This document shows, one piece after another, positions 8,726-18,457 of a stretch of 64,000 nt of DNA. The DNA is from Vibrio harveyi NBRC 15634 = ATCC 14126 = KCTC 12724 (GTDB taxonomy: Bacteria; Pseudomonadota; Gammaproteobacteria; Enterobacterales; Vibrionaceae): positions 1-64,000 of the forward strand of contig NZ_BCUF01000005.1 of NCBI RefSeq assembly GCF_001591145.1, written 5' to 3'. Below the pieces are notes generated by a model that worked only from the letters and a program-made list of their open reading frames with translations, had not been told where the DNA came from and made no database searches. Within the stretch, counting starts at the first letter, position 1, and each line of letters opens with the position of its first letter. Position numbers and translations under genes: made by a program.

Positions 8726-10900
8726 TTAAAACCGCTTCTGACGTAAGTTCACCCAATCGATATCCTCGTAGGTTTGCTTGCATTGGTTTATTGCTTCGAA
8801 CACGTTCCGTTTTAAATTCAGCAAGATATAAAAACCGGCTATCTCTGAATAAGCGTAGTCAGATAAATCCAACTCACTAAAGAATTCTTCCAGTTTATTT
8901 TCAAAGGATTGGTAATCTTGGCTGTATTGTTCGAACACAGAATTGAGCTCGTCGGTCGTCTGATGGCTTGCTAGTGCGCCAGCCATCAGAGGTAATATGG
9001 AATCGGTATGCTTGCCGCGTAACTGTTTGATAAGTCGGTTACTTAACAGCTTTTGTTCGGCAGCAATCAAAATGTTGACGTGGTTACTTAGGGCATTGCA
9101 TGACTTGCTGAATGCGCCGATGGTCTCTGGCGGCGTTTTATCAAATAACTTGTGGTTGATCTTTGAGCCCCAAACCATCAGTTTTTTGGAAGAGACGTTT
9201 AGTGTCACCAAATGCAAAGAACGTTTCAGCTTTTTAAAAGAGGACTCAGATTGTTGGTGATAGCTAGCAAATAGGTCACCAACATGCCTGAAATACCGCT
9301 CTTTCAGCGTTAAGAACAAATGCTCTGGACGTGAACTGAAAGGGAAGTAATGAGCGAAAATGATCATGAACACCACCATGTAGAACAAGGTCATGATCGT
9401 CATTAGGATGCCAAAGTGATAGGTCATATTGTTGTCGAGACCGAGCACGAACAAGCCAATCATATAGAAGATGGTCACCGGTCCTTTGAATAGATAGAAA
9501 CCGATAAAGGTATAGATAAAGATGAACAAGCCCAGTTCGGCACCTAGCTCTAAACCCGGCAAAATAAAGACGTACGAAGGCACTGCAAATAGGAAGCCAA
9601 ACGTAAACAAAATCAGCAACATGAATGGGTGAACAGGTACAAACGACAGCAGTGACATAAAGATGGTTGAGAAGGTAACAAACGAGTAGCCACCTGGCGG
9701 GTTGAAATAAATCCAAATTAACCCTGCCACCCAGTAGGTGGTGAAGGTTTTCACTGCGGTTTTGAAGTTCTCAGCATCCCACCAAAGGAACTTACTCTTC
9801 TGCTTCGGCAATTCTTGCTTAAACGACACATTGTTGGTCACAGAATCAATACAGCTAATGCTCTCAGCTAAGCGAGACAAGCTTTGGTGCATGAGTTTAA
9901 GTAAGTGACCAAGTGTGAGTGCTGAGCCTTTCACAAGGTGAGACGCGTCTGCCAGCGCCGCTTGGTTGTATTCGATGTTTAATTCTTGAGCTCGGTAAGC
10001 CGCTCCCTCGTTGGCCCACATCTCTTGACTGATCTTGAACAGTTGTTGGATTTCTTGAGTCGCTTGATCAAAGTTGTTGATACAGCTTCGGTCTTGCTGG
10101 TGGCTAAAGTGACTATGTGCAGCCACGCTAAGCTCTTGAGTGATTTGCTTATTGAAGTGGACCGCGAGTTGCCACTCTTTCATATAGGCCGAGACATCAC
10201 TGCACTCGACGCTGACGGTTGCAAAGCGTTGTTCTAGCGCGTTTTGTGCGGCGAATACTTTTTCTAACAACTCATCGATGGTTGGTGACGGTGCTTCATC
10301 GTTTTCAGTCGCTTCCACATTGGTGACCACATCCTGTTGTAGCGCTGTTTTTTGTTCGAAGTTTTGCAAAATGGCATTAAACAACGCTTGTTGAGCTTGA
10401 TTCAGTTGCTCAATGAGCTGACGCAGATTTTGCTCTGTCTTGGTCGGCCATAGGAATGTGCCCACTAAGGTGTAAAGCACTACACCAAAGATCGTCATGT
10501 ACGCGCGATCAACGCCATACATGAATGCGCCTTCTGCATCTCCACCATTCGACATCATTAAGACCATTACGCCAGTTAAGGCAAGTAAGGTCGGGTCTTT
10601 TTGGTACGCGTTGCGGAAATAGAAAATAAAGGAAACAACGACAGAAACGCTGAGCATATACAGCAAGCGATCTTGGGCAAACATGCCGACAAGCAACAAA
10701 CCGATTACCGCACCTACTAAAGTACCCAGCACACGCAATGTGCCTTTGGCGAGAGACTCACGTCGACTACCGGTAGAAGCGATTAACATGACTGTCGTAG
10801 CCGCGGTAGATGCTTGCGGCCAACCCATTGCAAACGGGATCAGATAAGCCAGAGTTAGGCTAAGCGCTACTTTTGTGGCGAATTTGATTTTCTCGTTCAT
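8726..10900 (-). CDS. FUSC-family efflux pump subunit, AaeB-like
   Basis: A 724-residue inner-membrane protein with the FUSC architecture: an N-terminal membrane bundle (about 8-165), a long soluble helical region (about 170-350), a second membrane bundle (about 375-520, including IFMSLLSFVPVHPFML) and a C-terminal soluble helical domain. Relatives AaeB and YccS are aromatic-acid or peptidoglycan-associated exporters. It is first in a six-gene minus-strand operon with outer-membrane factor, DUF1656, adaptor, K+ channel and AI-2E permease. No dedicated regulator is adjacent, unlike E. coli aaeR. Confidence 0.88.
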   Translation of the reverse strand: MNEKIKFATKVALSLTLAYLIPFAMGWPQASTAATTVMLIASTGSRRESLAKGTLRVLGTLVGAVIGLLLVGMFAQDRLLYMLSVSVVVSFIFYFRNAYQKDPTLLALTGVMVLMMSNGGDAEGAFMYGVDRAYMTIFGVVLYTLVGTFLWPTKTEQNLRQLIEQLNQAQQALFNAILQNFEQKTALQQDVVTNVEATENDEAPSPTIDELLEKVFAAQNALEQRFATVSVECSDVSAYMKEWQLAVHFNKQITQELSVAAHSHFSHQQDRSCINNFDQATQEIQQLFKISQEMWANEGAAYRAQELNIEYNQAALADASHLVKGSALTLGHLLKLMHQSLSRLAESISCIDSVTNNVSFKQELPKQKSKFLWWDAENFKTAVKTFTTYWVAGLIWIYFNPPGGYSFVTFSTIFMSLLSFVPVHPFMLLILFTFGFLFAVPSYVFILPGLELGAELGLFIFIYTFIGFYLFKGPVTIFYMIGLFVLGLDNNMTYHFGILMTIMTLFYMVVFMIIFAHYFPFSSRPEHLFLTLKERYFRHVGDLFASYHQQSESSFKKLKRSLHLVTLNVSSKKLMVWGSKINHKLFDKTPPETIGAFSKSCNALSNHVNILIAAEQKLLSNRLIKQLRGKHTDSILPLMAGALASHQTTDELNSVFEQYSQDYQSFENKLEEFFSELDLSDYAYSEIAGFYILLNLKRNVFEAINQCKQTYEDIDWVNLRQKRF

Positions 10901-11292
10901 AGTGTCAACGTTAGCTCAGGCTTATGCTTGTAAGTGGATGAATTTATTCAATCAATAATCAGAATTTCGTTCTGAAAAAATTGCGGACGCGGAATATAGC
11001 GATTGAAATGAAGAGGTTTGTAAATCCTTTGTCAAAACCCAATCGGACTGAAAAGCCTAAATCGTTCTTCGAGCCCCGTTGCTCATAGCGTGGGAGGAAA
11101 AACGACCAAGAAAACGTTTAACTAGAAAGTCTCATTACTGATACAGTTTTGCAGGAATTATCAAACCAAATTTCTATTCAAGGCTCATCGCCAGCATGTT
11201 AGGTCTTGCTCACTTCCAAATTATTGTGAAAACAAGTGCCTAACAAAAAGCATAGATGATGAGGAATAAGTTGAGAGGGAAGTTTTTGTTTT
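10901..11292. other. 392-base intergenic region upstream of the efflux operon
   Basis: No coding sequence is supported here. The only clear structure is an inverted repeat at 10959-10975 (arms TCAGAA and TTCTGA around TTTCG), 59 bases before the FUSC start, placed to be an operator or part of the promoter. The remainder is AT-rich without a convincing terminator. Confidence 0.5.
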
Positions 11293-12162
11293 TTACTGGC
11301 TTGTAGATGTGGTTTTGGATTTTTGGGAGCGAGATAAAAAGACCAATGCAATGCCGCCAAGAATGATAGCACTGGTTATTAACGAATGTAGGGTCAGGGC
11401 TTCACCTAACAATATGCTACCTAAAATCAGAGCGATGGCAGGAACAGAAAGCTGGCTAACCGCTGCTTGTAACAGAGATAACTTTTGCATTACCTGATAC
11501 CAAAGTACATAACCAAAACCTGAGGCGATGGCACCCGATGCAATGGCTAATAATGTACCTTTTAAGGTTACTTGAATTGAATCTAATAACAGTGGGGAAA
11601 GTAAGAGTCCTAAGATGGAAGCGGTAATGAACCCCCAAGTAATCCCACTGCTCGGAGTTGGGGCGTGTTTACCTAGAGCGGTGAAGCCTGCCCAGCAGAC
11701 ACCGGAAAGTACCATCAATACAGCAGACCAGACATCTGGTCGAGTTGCCGATGGCAGCATGAGCCAAGCAAACCCCGCTAACGACACCGCAATGCCTAAC
11801 ACTTCGAGCGATTTAAAGCGCTGCCCTTGCCACCAATAAAGGGCGAGTAAGGTCAGCTGTACAGCACCAAAAAGTAACAAGGCTCCGGTTCCAGCTGCTA
11901 GTTTTATATAGGCGTAAGAAAACAGGGCGGCATATCCAAATAAGGCTACTCCTGCAAACAGACTGAATTTGGTTGTCGGTAGCTGGCTGCGAAAGTTTCC
12001 TCTCAGAAGTAGGATGGCAACTAAGGTGACTGCACCAGAGAGTAAACGGATAAGGGTGAAGCTGCCCGCGTCTATGAGACCTGCTGCTAATGCTAAGCGA
12101 CACAGCAGTGAATTGGCAGCAAACGCCAACATAGCAATCGCGGTCAGTAAAAATGTCGACAT
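11293..12162 (-). CDS. DMT-superfamily exporter (two EamA domains)
   Basis: A 289-residue protein with about ten hydrophobic helices in two homologous EamA halves (about 3-130 and 140-280). The first half has the typical FAANSLLCRLAL and FTLIRLLSGAV blocks and the second SGVCWAGFTALGK. It is probably an inner-membrane metabolite or drug exporter of unknown substrate. The start has AAGGA upstream. It stands alone, divergent from the PTPS-like gene. Confidence 0.85.
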   Translation of the reverse strand: MSTFLLTAIAMLAFAANSLLCRLALAAGLIDAGSFTLIRLLSGAVTLVAILLLRGNFRSQLPTTKFSLFAGVALFGYAALFSYAYIKLAAGTGALLLFGAVQLTLLALYWWQGQRFKSLEVLGIAVSLAGFAWLMLPSATRPDVWSAVLMVLSGVCWAGFTALGKHAPTPSSGITWGFITASILGLLLSPLLLDSIQVTLKGTLLAIASGAIASGFGYVLWYQVMQKLSLLQAAVSQLSVPAIALILGSILLGEALTLHSLITSAIILGGIALVFLSRSQKSKTTSTSQ

Positions 12163-12307
12163 TCCTTATCCTCAATCCTAAGCAAGATACGCAGTGTAGC
12201 GCAAACATAAGAAGCTAATTAGTTGATAAAGTGATTAGTTATAGCTGAAAACGCACACTCATGGTGCATTGAGATATCGAAGTCTTGCCAAATTGAGTGA
12301 AAATAGT

Positions 12308-12328
12308 AATTGTTATAACATAACAATT
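12308..12328. promoter_or_regulatory. Perfect 21-base palindrome upstream of the PTPS-like gene
   Basis: Arms AATTGTTAT and ATAACAATT flank an AAC centre, 35 bases before the TTG start at 12364. It is a candidate operator for a dimeric regulator and could overlap the promoter. No regulator is encoded adjacently. Confidence 0.5.
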
Positions 12329-12363
12329 TGGTTCGGTAATAAATACAGAATGAGGAATTCGGG

Positions 12364-13242
12364 TTGAATCTATTTGTTAATGATCTCACGGTTATTGATG
12401 CATCGTACTTGTGTGAAAAACGAGGCATGGTCGGCGAGAGCTGGATTCTGGATGTCGTAATGCATGGCGATCTCAATGAGATGAGCATGGTGCTGGATTT
12501 CTCGAAAGTGAAGAAGCAAATCAAACAATTGGTCGATCAATATGTTGATCACCGTTTGCTTGTTCCCGTAAATAATGACGCGGTGGAAACCACAAGTATT
12601 CAATCAGGCTATTCCCAAGTCGACCTTATGCGTGGTGAAAAGGGCATTCATCTACATTGTCCGGATGAAGCCTTTTGCTTTGTTGATGCTAAAGAAATCT
12701 CAATAGAAAGCGTGACGAAACACATTCACCATGTTCTACAAGGTCATCTACCGAGCAATGTGGCATCGATTGATGTGACCTTGCGTCATGAAAAACTCGA
12801 TGGCGCTTACTATCACTACACCCACGGTTTAAAAAAACATGATGGTAATTGTCAGCGTATCGCACACGGACATCGTTCACCGATCCAAATCCTAGTGGAT
12901 GGGCAGCGTGATATCGAACGCGAGCACGCTTTTGCACAGCGTTGGCAAGATATCTATCTCGCCTCCATCGAAGACTTAGTTGAAGTTGAGCATTTAGAGT
13001 TGAGTGAACACGCTAATGGCAGCAGTAGCGATACCCACTTTGGCTTTCGTTACACCACGTCTCAAGGGGACTTCCAGTTAGCGATTGCACACAGTGAAAC
13101 CGAAGTGCTGAACACGGATACAACGGTGGAACTGCTTGCCGTATTTATCGCTAATGAAATTGCTCCTTCATTAAATGAGGGGCAGTCACTGCAAATTATC
13201 GCCTATGAAGGTGTGGGAAAAGGAGCGATGGCGTTTCGCTAA
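12364..13242 (+). CDS. Double-domain 6-carboxytetrahydropterin synthase-like protein
   Basis: A 292-residue protein starting at TTG, with GAGG upstream. Two tandem PTPS/QueD-like units are visible. Unit 1 (about 1-125) keeps VLDFSKVK (43-50) and DHRLL (62-66), but the places where zinc histidines belong read ASY and GESW. Unit 2 (about 135-292) has the zinc/catalytic cluster YTHG (152-155), C163 and HGH (168-170), with Glu282 near the end. Ordinary QueD is about 120 residues with all these in one unit. It may form one composite active site. The aspartoacylase gene follows after 61 bases. Confidence 0.7.
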   Translation: MNLFVNDLTVIDASYLCEKRGMVGESWILDVVMHGDLNEMSMVLDFSKVKKQIKQLVDQYVDHRLLVPVNNDAVETTSIQSGYSQVDLMRGEKGIHLHCPDEAFCFVDAKEISIESVTKHIHHVLQGHLPSNVASIDVTLRHEKLDGAYYHYTHGLKKHDGNCQRIAHGHRSPIQILVDGQRDIEREHAFAQRWQDIYLASIEDLVEVEHLELSEHANGSSSDTHFGFRYTTSQGDFQLAIAHSETEVLNTDTTVELLAVFIANEIAPSLNEGQSLQIIAYEGVGKGAMAFR

Positions 13243-13303
13243 GAGGGCGCTGCTCAATCTCAATTAAAACTCACTTTTACTCAATATTTGGAATATCACT
13301 TTT

Positions 13304-14179
13304 ATGGACAAACTTAATCGTGTTCTGCTCGTGGCAGGTACGCATGGTAACGAGCTTTCTGGTATTTATCTTCAAAAGCTCATCAAAGATCGCCTCTATG
13401 TTGCCGACCGTTCGACGTTCAATACTCAGTGTGTGCTTGGCAACCCTGAAGCGGTAAAGCAAAACGTTCGTTATGTGGAGACCGATCTCAACCGTGAATT
13501 TGCCTTGGCGAATCAATCATCGCCTGCGACTCAGCAAGAAACTGAAATCGCGCAGCAATTCACGCAAGTACATGCTCACCAAGAGAATCAATTGATCATC
13601 GATCTGCACAACACCACCAGTAACATGGGTGCGACCTTGATTTTGGTTTCTAATGACGTGTTCTATCGCAAGATGGGGGCGTATGTGAAGCAACGCATGC
13701 CAGAAGCCAACATCTTGTTTGAAGACAGAAAAGCGTGGGATGACCAACCTTATTTGTGCACCACCGGGCAGCATGGCGTGATGATCGAAGTTGGAGCTCA
13801 AGCACATGGTTCACTGAAGTACGACACTCTAGAGCTAATGAAGAAGATGCTGACCATGGTATTGGATTACCTTGAACAGCATAACCTTGATCGTGTTGGT
13901 GAGTTGAACGACTACGACGCGTATTTTTACACCGAAGAAGTGATGATCCCTGTCGACCACGATGGTATGCGTGTCGCGACAGTACATCCTATGATCTGTG
14001 GACGAGATTTCGAGGTAGTCAAACCGGGCGAACCATTACTCGCGACCTTCTTTGGCTACGATATTTTCTGGGAAGGCAAACAGGATATCTATCCGCATTT
14101 CATTAACGAGAGTGCGTACAGCAAAGCCAATATCGCTATGGCACTTGCTGAGAAAAAATGCGTTCGCACGAGTGATTGA
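13304..14179 (+). CDS. Aspartoacylase, AspA/AstE metallo-carboxypeptidase fold
   Basis: A 291-residue zinc hydrolase expected to release acetate from N-acetylaspartate or a related N-acyl amino acid. GTHGNE (12-17) supplies zinc ligands His14 and Glu17; GNPEA (46-50), DLNR (61-64), DLHNT (His102, third zinc ligand) and MIEVGAQAHG with Glu162 as general acid/base follow, in family order. Length is close to mammalian aspartoacylase, longer than a minimal zinc domain. It probably shares a transcript with the PTPS-like gene; why they pair is unknown. Confidence 0.85.
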   Translation: MDKLNRVLLVAGTHGNELSGIYLQKLIKDRLYVADRSTFNTQCVLGNPEAVKQNVRYVETDLNREFALANQSSPATQQETEIAQQFTQVHAHQENQLIIDLHNTTSNMGATLILVSNDVFYRKMGAYVKQRMPEANILFEDRKAWDDQPYLCTTGQHGVMIEVGAQAHGSLKYDTLELMKKMLTMVLDYLEQHNLDRVGELNDYDAYFYTEEVMIPVDHDGMRVATVHPMICGRDFEVVKPGEPLLATFFGYDIFWEGKQDIYPHFINESAYSKANIAMALAEKKCVRTSD

Positions 14180-14187
14180 AACCGAGC

Positions 14188-15105
14188 TTAGCTTGAATGT
14201 TCGCCCTCAATTCTGAACTGTTTGTAGTGTTCTTCGAATCGGTCGCTTATCCAGTCCATAAGCATTTTGACTCTTGGTAGTTGATATTTGACTGGCGGAC
14301 AGACGAGCGAAAGTAAGGTTTTTTCTGACCATTCCGGGAGCACCTCGATAAGTCTTCCGGATGCCAAATCAGCATGGCAGTACACATCGGTTAGTCGCGT
14401 TACCCCTAGTCCAGAAACCGCCGCGTGCCGCATGGTCCTGCCAGTAGCCGCTTTAATACCTTGCCCTACATTGATAATGCGCTGCTCTTTGTGATTTTTC
14501 ATAATCCAATGATCAACACTGCCATGAATCAAAGGCAAGGCTTTAAGATCTTCTGGGACGAGGATGTTCGGGTGTCGTTCCAGAAAATCTGGACTTGCGA
14601 CATAGTGCGTGCGAAGTGTGGTGAGTCGGCGCGCGATGAGAGTGGAGTCTGGCATTTCGCCGACACGGAGGACTAAGTCGTAGCTATCTTCAATAAGATT
14701 AACGCGATGTTTTGAGAAATCGAGCTCTACTTCTACGTTCGGGTAGGCGGATTGAAAACTCATCACCAATGGTGCAATGAGCTCTTCGCCAATCGGTCCT
14801 CCGACAGAATTCATGTGGATCCGACCCTTAATTTCGCTGGTGGTTTGCTGTGCCCACTCTGCGGCGGCATCCAGTTGTAGCATTGCTTCTTTGCACTTGC
14901 GAAAGTAGCCATCGCCAATTTCAGTAAGGCGAAGCTGACGTGTGGTTCTATAAAGCAATTGAACACCTAGCGAGGACTCTAATTCACTTACGAGCTGACT
15001 CACGTTTGCCTTTGATGCGCCCATCGCTTCGGCTGCGGAGGTAAAGCTTCCACATTCCGCCACATAAATAAACGCTCGAATACCTCGCCAAGATAGATTG
15101 TTCAT
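14188..15105 (-). CDS. LysR-family transcriptional regulator
   Basis: A 305-residue regulator: N-terminal winged helix (about 4-63, FTSAAEAMGASKANVSQLVSELE as recognition region) and a C-terminal periplasmic-binding-like effector domain (about 90-295). It is of the CrgA/DsdC-like type that begins RAFIYVAECGSF. It is divergent from the dienelactone-hydrolase-like gene across 139 bases and convergent with aspartoacylase (8-base gap). The divergent hydrolase is the likely target. Ligand unknown. Confidence 0.88.
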   Translation of the reverse strand: MNNLSWRGIRAFIYVAECGSFTSAAEAMGASKANVSQLVSELESSLGVQLLYRTTRQLRLTEIGDGYFRKCKEAMLQLDAAAEWAQQTTSEIKGRIHMNSVGGPIGEELIAPLVMSFQSAYPNVEVELDFSKHRVNLIEDSYDLVLRVGEMPDSTLIARRLTTLRTHYVASPDFLERHPNILVPEDLKALPLIHGSVDHWIMKNHKEQRIINVGQGIKAATGRTMRHAAVSGLGVTRLTDVYCHADLASGRLIEVLPEWSEKTLLSLVCPPVKYQLPRVKMLMDWISDRFEEHYKQFRIEGEHSS

Positions 15106-15244
15106 GTAAACCTAACAGTGTTTTCATAATGCCTATATATATCTGAATAATAGCGCTCCTTATACTGGTTTAAAAGAGAGGAGCAGAGTACAAATGTTTG
15201 TGAATGCTCGTCTCTATCGTCTAAAAAACCGTTAACCATAGAGA

Positions 15245-16144
15245 GTGAATCGAGTGACAGTAACAAGATATGAAGCTTCATTTTTCAGCAATGGCAACCG
15301 ACTTGCAGCGGAAATTCATCGTCCATCTGTAGTGGAGAATCCTTTACCCGCGGTTTTGATTGCAGCGCCACAGGCGGGTGTGAAAGAGCAGACGGTAAGA
15401 ATCTACGCCGAGAAAATTGCTGCCAAGGGATTTGTGGTATTAACGTTTGACCATGCCAGTTTTGGCGCGAGTGAAGGTGCACCAAGATTTCATGAGAACC
15501 CATACAGTAAAGCGGAAGATTGCCGCAATGGGGTCACTTATTTACGTTCTTTAACGTATGTGAACAACGAGCAAATCCATGGGTTAGGTGTTTGTTCTGG
15601 CGGCGGGTATTTAGCTCATGCCGTTGCGACAGATCGACGCGTAAAATCACTTGCGACTGTGAGTGCTTACTTTGACCACCGAGGTTTTTATCACAACGTA
15701 ATTGGTCGAGAGGGTTTGTTAGATTTACTGCTTAAAGGTAATGAAGCGAGAGAACGTTATCTTGCTACTGGGCAGATTGATTTTCTGCCTCATGCACCAA
15801 CTGAAGACAGTGAGGAAATGCCACGTCTGTTTAGAGAGTTCTACCAGTACTACATGACAGAGCGCGGAGCAAAAGGTTTATACGAAAGCAAGTTTTTGCC
15901 TTGGTCTTATGAGACGTTGGCTAACTTTTCTGCGTTGGATATTGCTGCAAACCTGACACCGACACCACTGCTGATGATTGTCGGTACAGAAGCGGATTCC
16001 GCATACGAAAGTGAGCAAATGTTTGATGCGGCTTCGCAGCCTAAACAATTGATTAGAATTGAAGGTGCGAATCACATTGGGCTCTATGACGAAGACGAAT
16101 ACGTTGATCAAGCTGTTGAGCAGATCATTGAGTTTTTTAGCTAA
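15245..16144 (+). CDS. Alpha/beta hydrolase, dienelactone-hydrolase-like
   Basis: A 299-residue cytoplasmic alpha/beta hydrolase. The nucleophile elbow reads HGLGVCSGGGY, so the nucleophile is Cys117 rather than Ser, as in dienelactone hydrolase. The acid is probably Asp in IVGTEADSAYES and the base His in EGANHIGLYD near the C-terminus. The GTG at 15245 is given; a second in-frame GTG at 15254 has the better-spaced AGAGAG and may be the real start. Divergent LysR at 14188-15105. Substrate unknown. Confidence 0.75.
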   Translation: MNRVTVTRYEASFFSNGNRLAAEIHRPSVVENPLPAVLIAAPQAGVKEQTVRIYAEKIAAKGFVVLTFDHASFGASEGAPRFHENPYSKAEDCRNGVTYLRSLTYVNNEQIHGLGVCSGGGYLAHAVATDRRVKSLATVSAYFDHRGFYHNVIGREGLLDLLLKGNEARERYLATGQIDFLPHAPTEDSEEMPRLFREFYQYYMTERGAKGLYESKFLPWSYETLANFSALDIAANLTPTPLLMIVGTEADSAYESEQMFDAASQPKQLIRIEGANHIGLYDEDEYVDQAVEQIIEFFS

Positions 16145-16160
16145 TCACACCATTAGAAGA

Positions 16161-16187
16161 AAAAGGGGCGAGAATATCGCCCCTTTT
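16161..16187. terminator. Bidirectional intrinsic terminator
   Basis: Perfect 11-base arms AAAAGGGGCGA and TCGCCCCTTTT with a 5-base loop lie between convergent genes ending at 16144 (+) and 16192 (-). Confidence 0.9.
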
Positions 16188-16191
16188 GCTA

Positions 16192-17172
16192 TTAATCGAT
16201 GTCACTGGAACAACCATAAAGTGACTTAATGGTATTTCGTAACCACACCAGTTTTGGGTTGTACGCATTACGTTTGTGCCAAATCATGGTGAACGGGATC
16301 AGCAGTTTATCTTGTTGAGTTTGTTCCAATGGAATGGGTAGGCACATCAAATCTGGATGCAGCTTCTTGGTGTAACTTTCACAGTATTGCGGTGCGGTGG
16401 TCAGCATATTGTGGTGTGGCTGTGCGGCCATAAATAGAGACTGCTCAAAGCTCGACATGGTTAAGCCAATTGAGCGCTGTAAGCCCAGTTCACTCAATAC
16501 TTCATCCAATGCCCATGTTTCACTCTTTTCCCAAACAATATTGATGTGTTGATAGCTCAAAAAGGTCTCAAGATTCCATTCCTGCTTCAAAGCAGGGTGA
16601 TCTTTGTGCAGGTACACCATAGGTAGGTCTGAGAACAGCACTTCAAAATCGAGGAAGTAAGGGAGCAGGTCGAGTGACTCTTTCGAGCGGGGATGGCTCT
16701 CTCTTCCGGTAAAGCCGATGTCTGCTTCTCCACGCACAATCGCATCGAGTGAATCATAATCCCAATTACTGGTTTTGACTTTAGCATCCGGGTAACGCTG
16801 GTGGATTGCGATAAGAAGCTCATCAAGAATCGTCAGCACTAACGGGGATTCAATGGTCAGATCAAAGCGTACGCCTTTTGGTGCTATATCGCTGCGTTTT
16901 TCCGCAATTTGGCTGCCAATTTGTAGCCATTCCGCCAGATCTTGCTCCATGCTTTGCGCTAATGGAGTCGGTGCTAATCCTTTTGGTGTTTTCACAAACA
17001 GAGGATCATCAAACCAGTCACGAAGCTTATTAAGCGATTTACTTACCGTTGACGGCGTGACGTTTAATTTCTTCGACGCTTTGGAAACACTCTGCTCTTG
17101 CAGCAGCAATTGCAGAGTGAACAATAAGTTGAGATCAAGACGGGCTAGTGATTTCTTCATAGTGGCTTTCAT
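16192..17172 (-). CDS. LysR-family transcriptional regulator (cotranscribed with mdtL)
   Basis: A 326-residue LysR protein. The helix-turn-helix is at about 22-62 ([24 protein letters not shown]), followed by the [18 protein letters not shown] linker typical of LeuO/NodD-like members and the effector domain. The start at 17172 overlaps the mdtL 3' end by 38 bases; an in-frame ATG at 17160 shortens the overlap and reads [13 protein letters not shown], the usual LysR opening. Being downstream of mdtL on one transcript, it may control that pump. Confidence 0.85.
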   Translation of the reverse strand: MKATMKKSLARLDLNLLFTLQLLLQEQSVSKASKKLNVTPSTVSKSLNKLRDWFDDPLFVKTPKGLAPTPLAQSMEQDLAEWLQIGSQIAEKRSDIAPKGVRFDLTIESPLVLTILDELLIAIHQRYPDAKVKTSNWDYDSLDAIVRGEADIGFTGRESHPRSKESLDLLPYFLDFEVLFSDLPMVYLHKDHPALKQEWNLETFLSYQHINIVWEKSETWALDEVLSELGLQRSIGLTMSSFEQSLFMAAQPHHNMLTTAPQYCESYTKKLHPDLMCLPIPLEQTQQDKLLIPFTMIWHKRNAYNPKLVWLRNTIKSLYGCSSDID

Positions 17173-18325
17173 GAGCAGGCTTAGGAATAAATAGTATTAG
17201 AGCCAAGCTGATTACGCCACCTATTGCTAAGATAAACACCAACATATTCAGCGCATTAACGCCAATCAATCCCATGAACCAGATGTAGATCGCAGAGCAA
17301 CACACTTGAGCGATGCCCAGCAATGAGCTTGCTACACCTGCACGTTGAGAGAATGGGCTGAGCGCTTGACTCATGGCCACGCCAAAGCCAATCGAGAAGC
17401 CAGCGCAAATCAGCCCAAATCCGAATAAGTAAAATGGGATTCCCCATTGATCTAGATGCGCAAAACCAATCACCATCGCAGCACTGACAAGCACGGTTTG
17501 CGACGTCAGCATCAGTGTACGTTGTTTAAAGTAAGACAAAGCCAATGGCGCAGAAAAAGAGGTGAGCATGCTGACTAATGCCGTGCCTGCCATGACAGAA
17601 GAATAGCCACCACGATCAAAACCAAGTTCGCCCATCACCAGCATTGGAGAGACATTCACGTAGGTAAGAATGGTGGCAACGCCAATGGCAGTAATGATGA
17701 GTCGGCTAATAAAAAAGCGCTCACAGAAGGTTTCTTGGTTAGAAGCTGAAGCGGCGCTTTGTTGTGGTATTACGTTAGGTTTTGATTCTTTGAGCACCAA
17801 GGTTGAAAGCAAACAAACCACCACACCCATGCCTGCCATTGTGGTGAACAGGCTTGGCCAAGGGAATTTGAGCATAATGAGATGGCCAACAACGGGGGCG
17901 ATGACAGGAATGATGCAGGTAATGCCGTTGAGTATAGATAGTACCTTCGCGCGACGTTTGTCATCCAACGTGTCGCGAAGAATGGCAAAAGCAACCACAT
18001 AGCAAGAGCCAGCTCCAATACCTTGGGTAAATCGAGCAATTAAAAACGCCTCGGACTGCTCAGCCATGCTACCAAGTAGTGATGCTGCAATGAAGATCGC
18101 AGCGCCAACCATAGCAACAGGTTTTCGACCAATGGAGTCGGCGATCTTTCCTGCAAACAACATAGTCGTTGCCATACCGGCAAGGTAGATAGAGAACGCA
18201 ATGTGTAACTGTGATTCACTGGCGTTTAAATCCGCGGCAATTTGAGGCAAACCTACAAGGTAAAGATCAATCGCGGTAGGATAGAGTAATACAAGGGAAA
18301 AACTACAAAGCAAAAAACGGAACAT
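17135..18325 (-). CDS. mdtL: Multidrug efflux MFS transporter MdtL
   Basis: A 396-residue, 12-helix drug:H+ antiporter of the Bcr/CflA group. The N-terminus ([19 protein letters not shown], then [21 protein letters not shown]) and the block [21 protein letters not shown] closely follow E. coli MdtL as remembered. MFS motif A appears as [13 protein letters not shown]. The ribosome site GTGAGG is inside the 3' arm of a hairpin (18331-18351). The downstream LysR gene overlaps its end. Confidence 0.9.
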   Translation of the reverse strand: MFRFLLCSFSLVLLYPTAIDLYLVGLPQIAADLNASESQLHIAFSIYLAGMATTMLFAGKIADSIGRKPVAMVGAAIFIAASLLGSMAEQSEAFLIARFTQGIGAGSCYVVAFAILRDTLDDKRRAKVLSILNGITCIIPVIAPVVGHLIMLKFPWPSLFTTMAGMGVVVCLLSTLVLKESKPNVIPQQSAASASNQETFCERFFISRLIITAIGVATILTYVNVSPMLVMGELGFDRGGYSSVMAGTALVSMLTSFSAPLALSYFKQRTLMLTSQTVLVSAAMVIGFAHLDQWGIPFYLFGFGLICAGFSIGFGVAMSQALSPFSQRAGVASSLLGIAQVCCSAIYIWFMGLIGVNALNMLVFILAIGGVISLALILFIPKPAHESHYEEITSPS

Positions 18326-18330
18326 GGCAA

Positions 18331-18351
18331 CCTCACTAACAATTGGTGAGG
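18331..18351 (-). promoter_or_regulatory. Hairpin/operator covering the mdtL ribosome site
   Basis: In the mdtL direction the arms CCTCAC and GTGAGG flank CAATTGTTA, and GTGAGG is itself the Shine-Dalgarno sequence 5 bases before ATG. It could hold the ribosome site in a stem or, as DNA, be a TCA-N9-TGA site for the cotranscribed LysR. Confidence 0.5.
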
Positions 18352-18457
18352 ATCATAATGTGTGAAACGTTTGCCTGCGAGTGGGAATTGCGACCGTAGG
18401 TATTTCCATTTACGACATACCCTGTATAAATCGAACGTAAATTCAACAAGGATGACC

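Noticed and set aside
9276-9716. 146-codon minus-strand frame inside the FUSC gene
   Set aside because: It is an alternative frame of membrane-coding sequence, rich in Cys, Arg and Leu, with no ribosome site.
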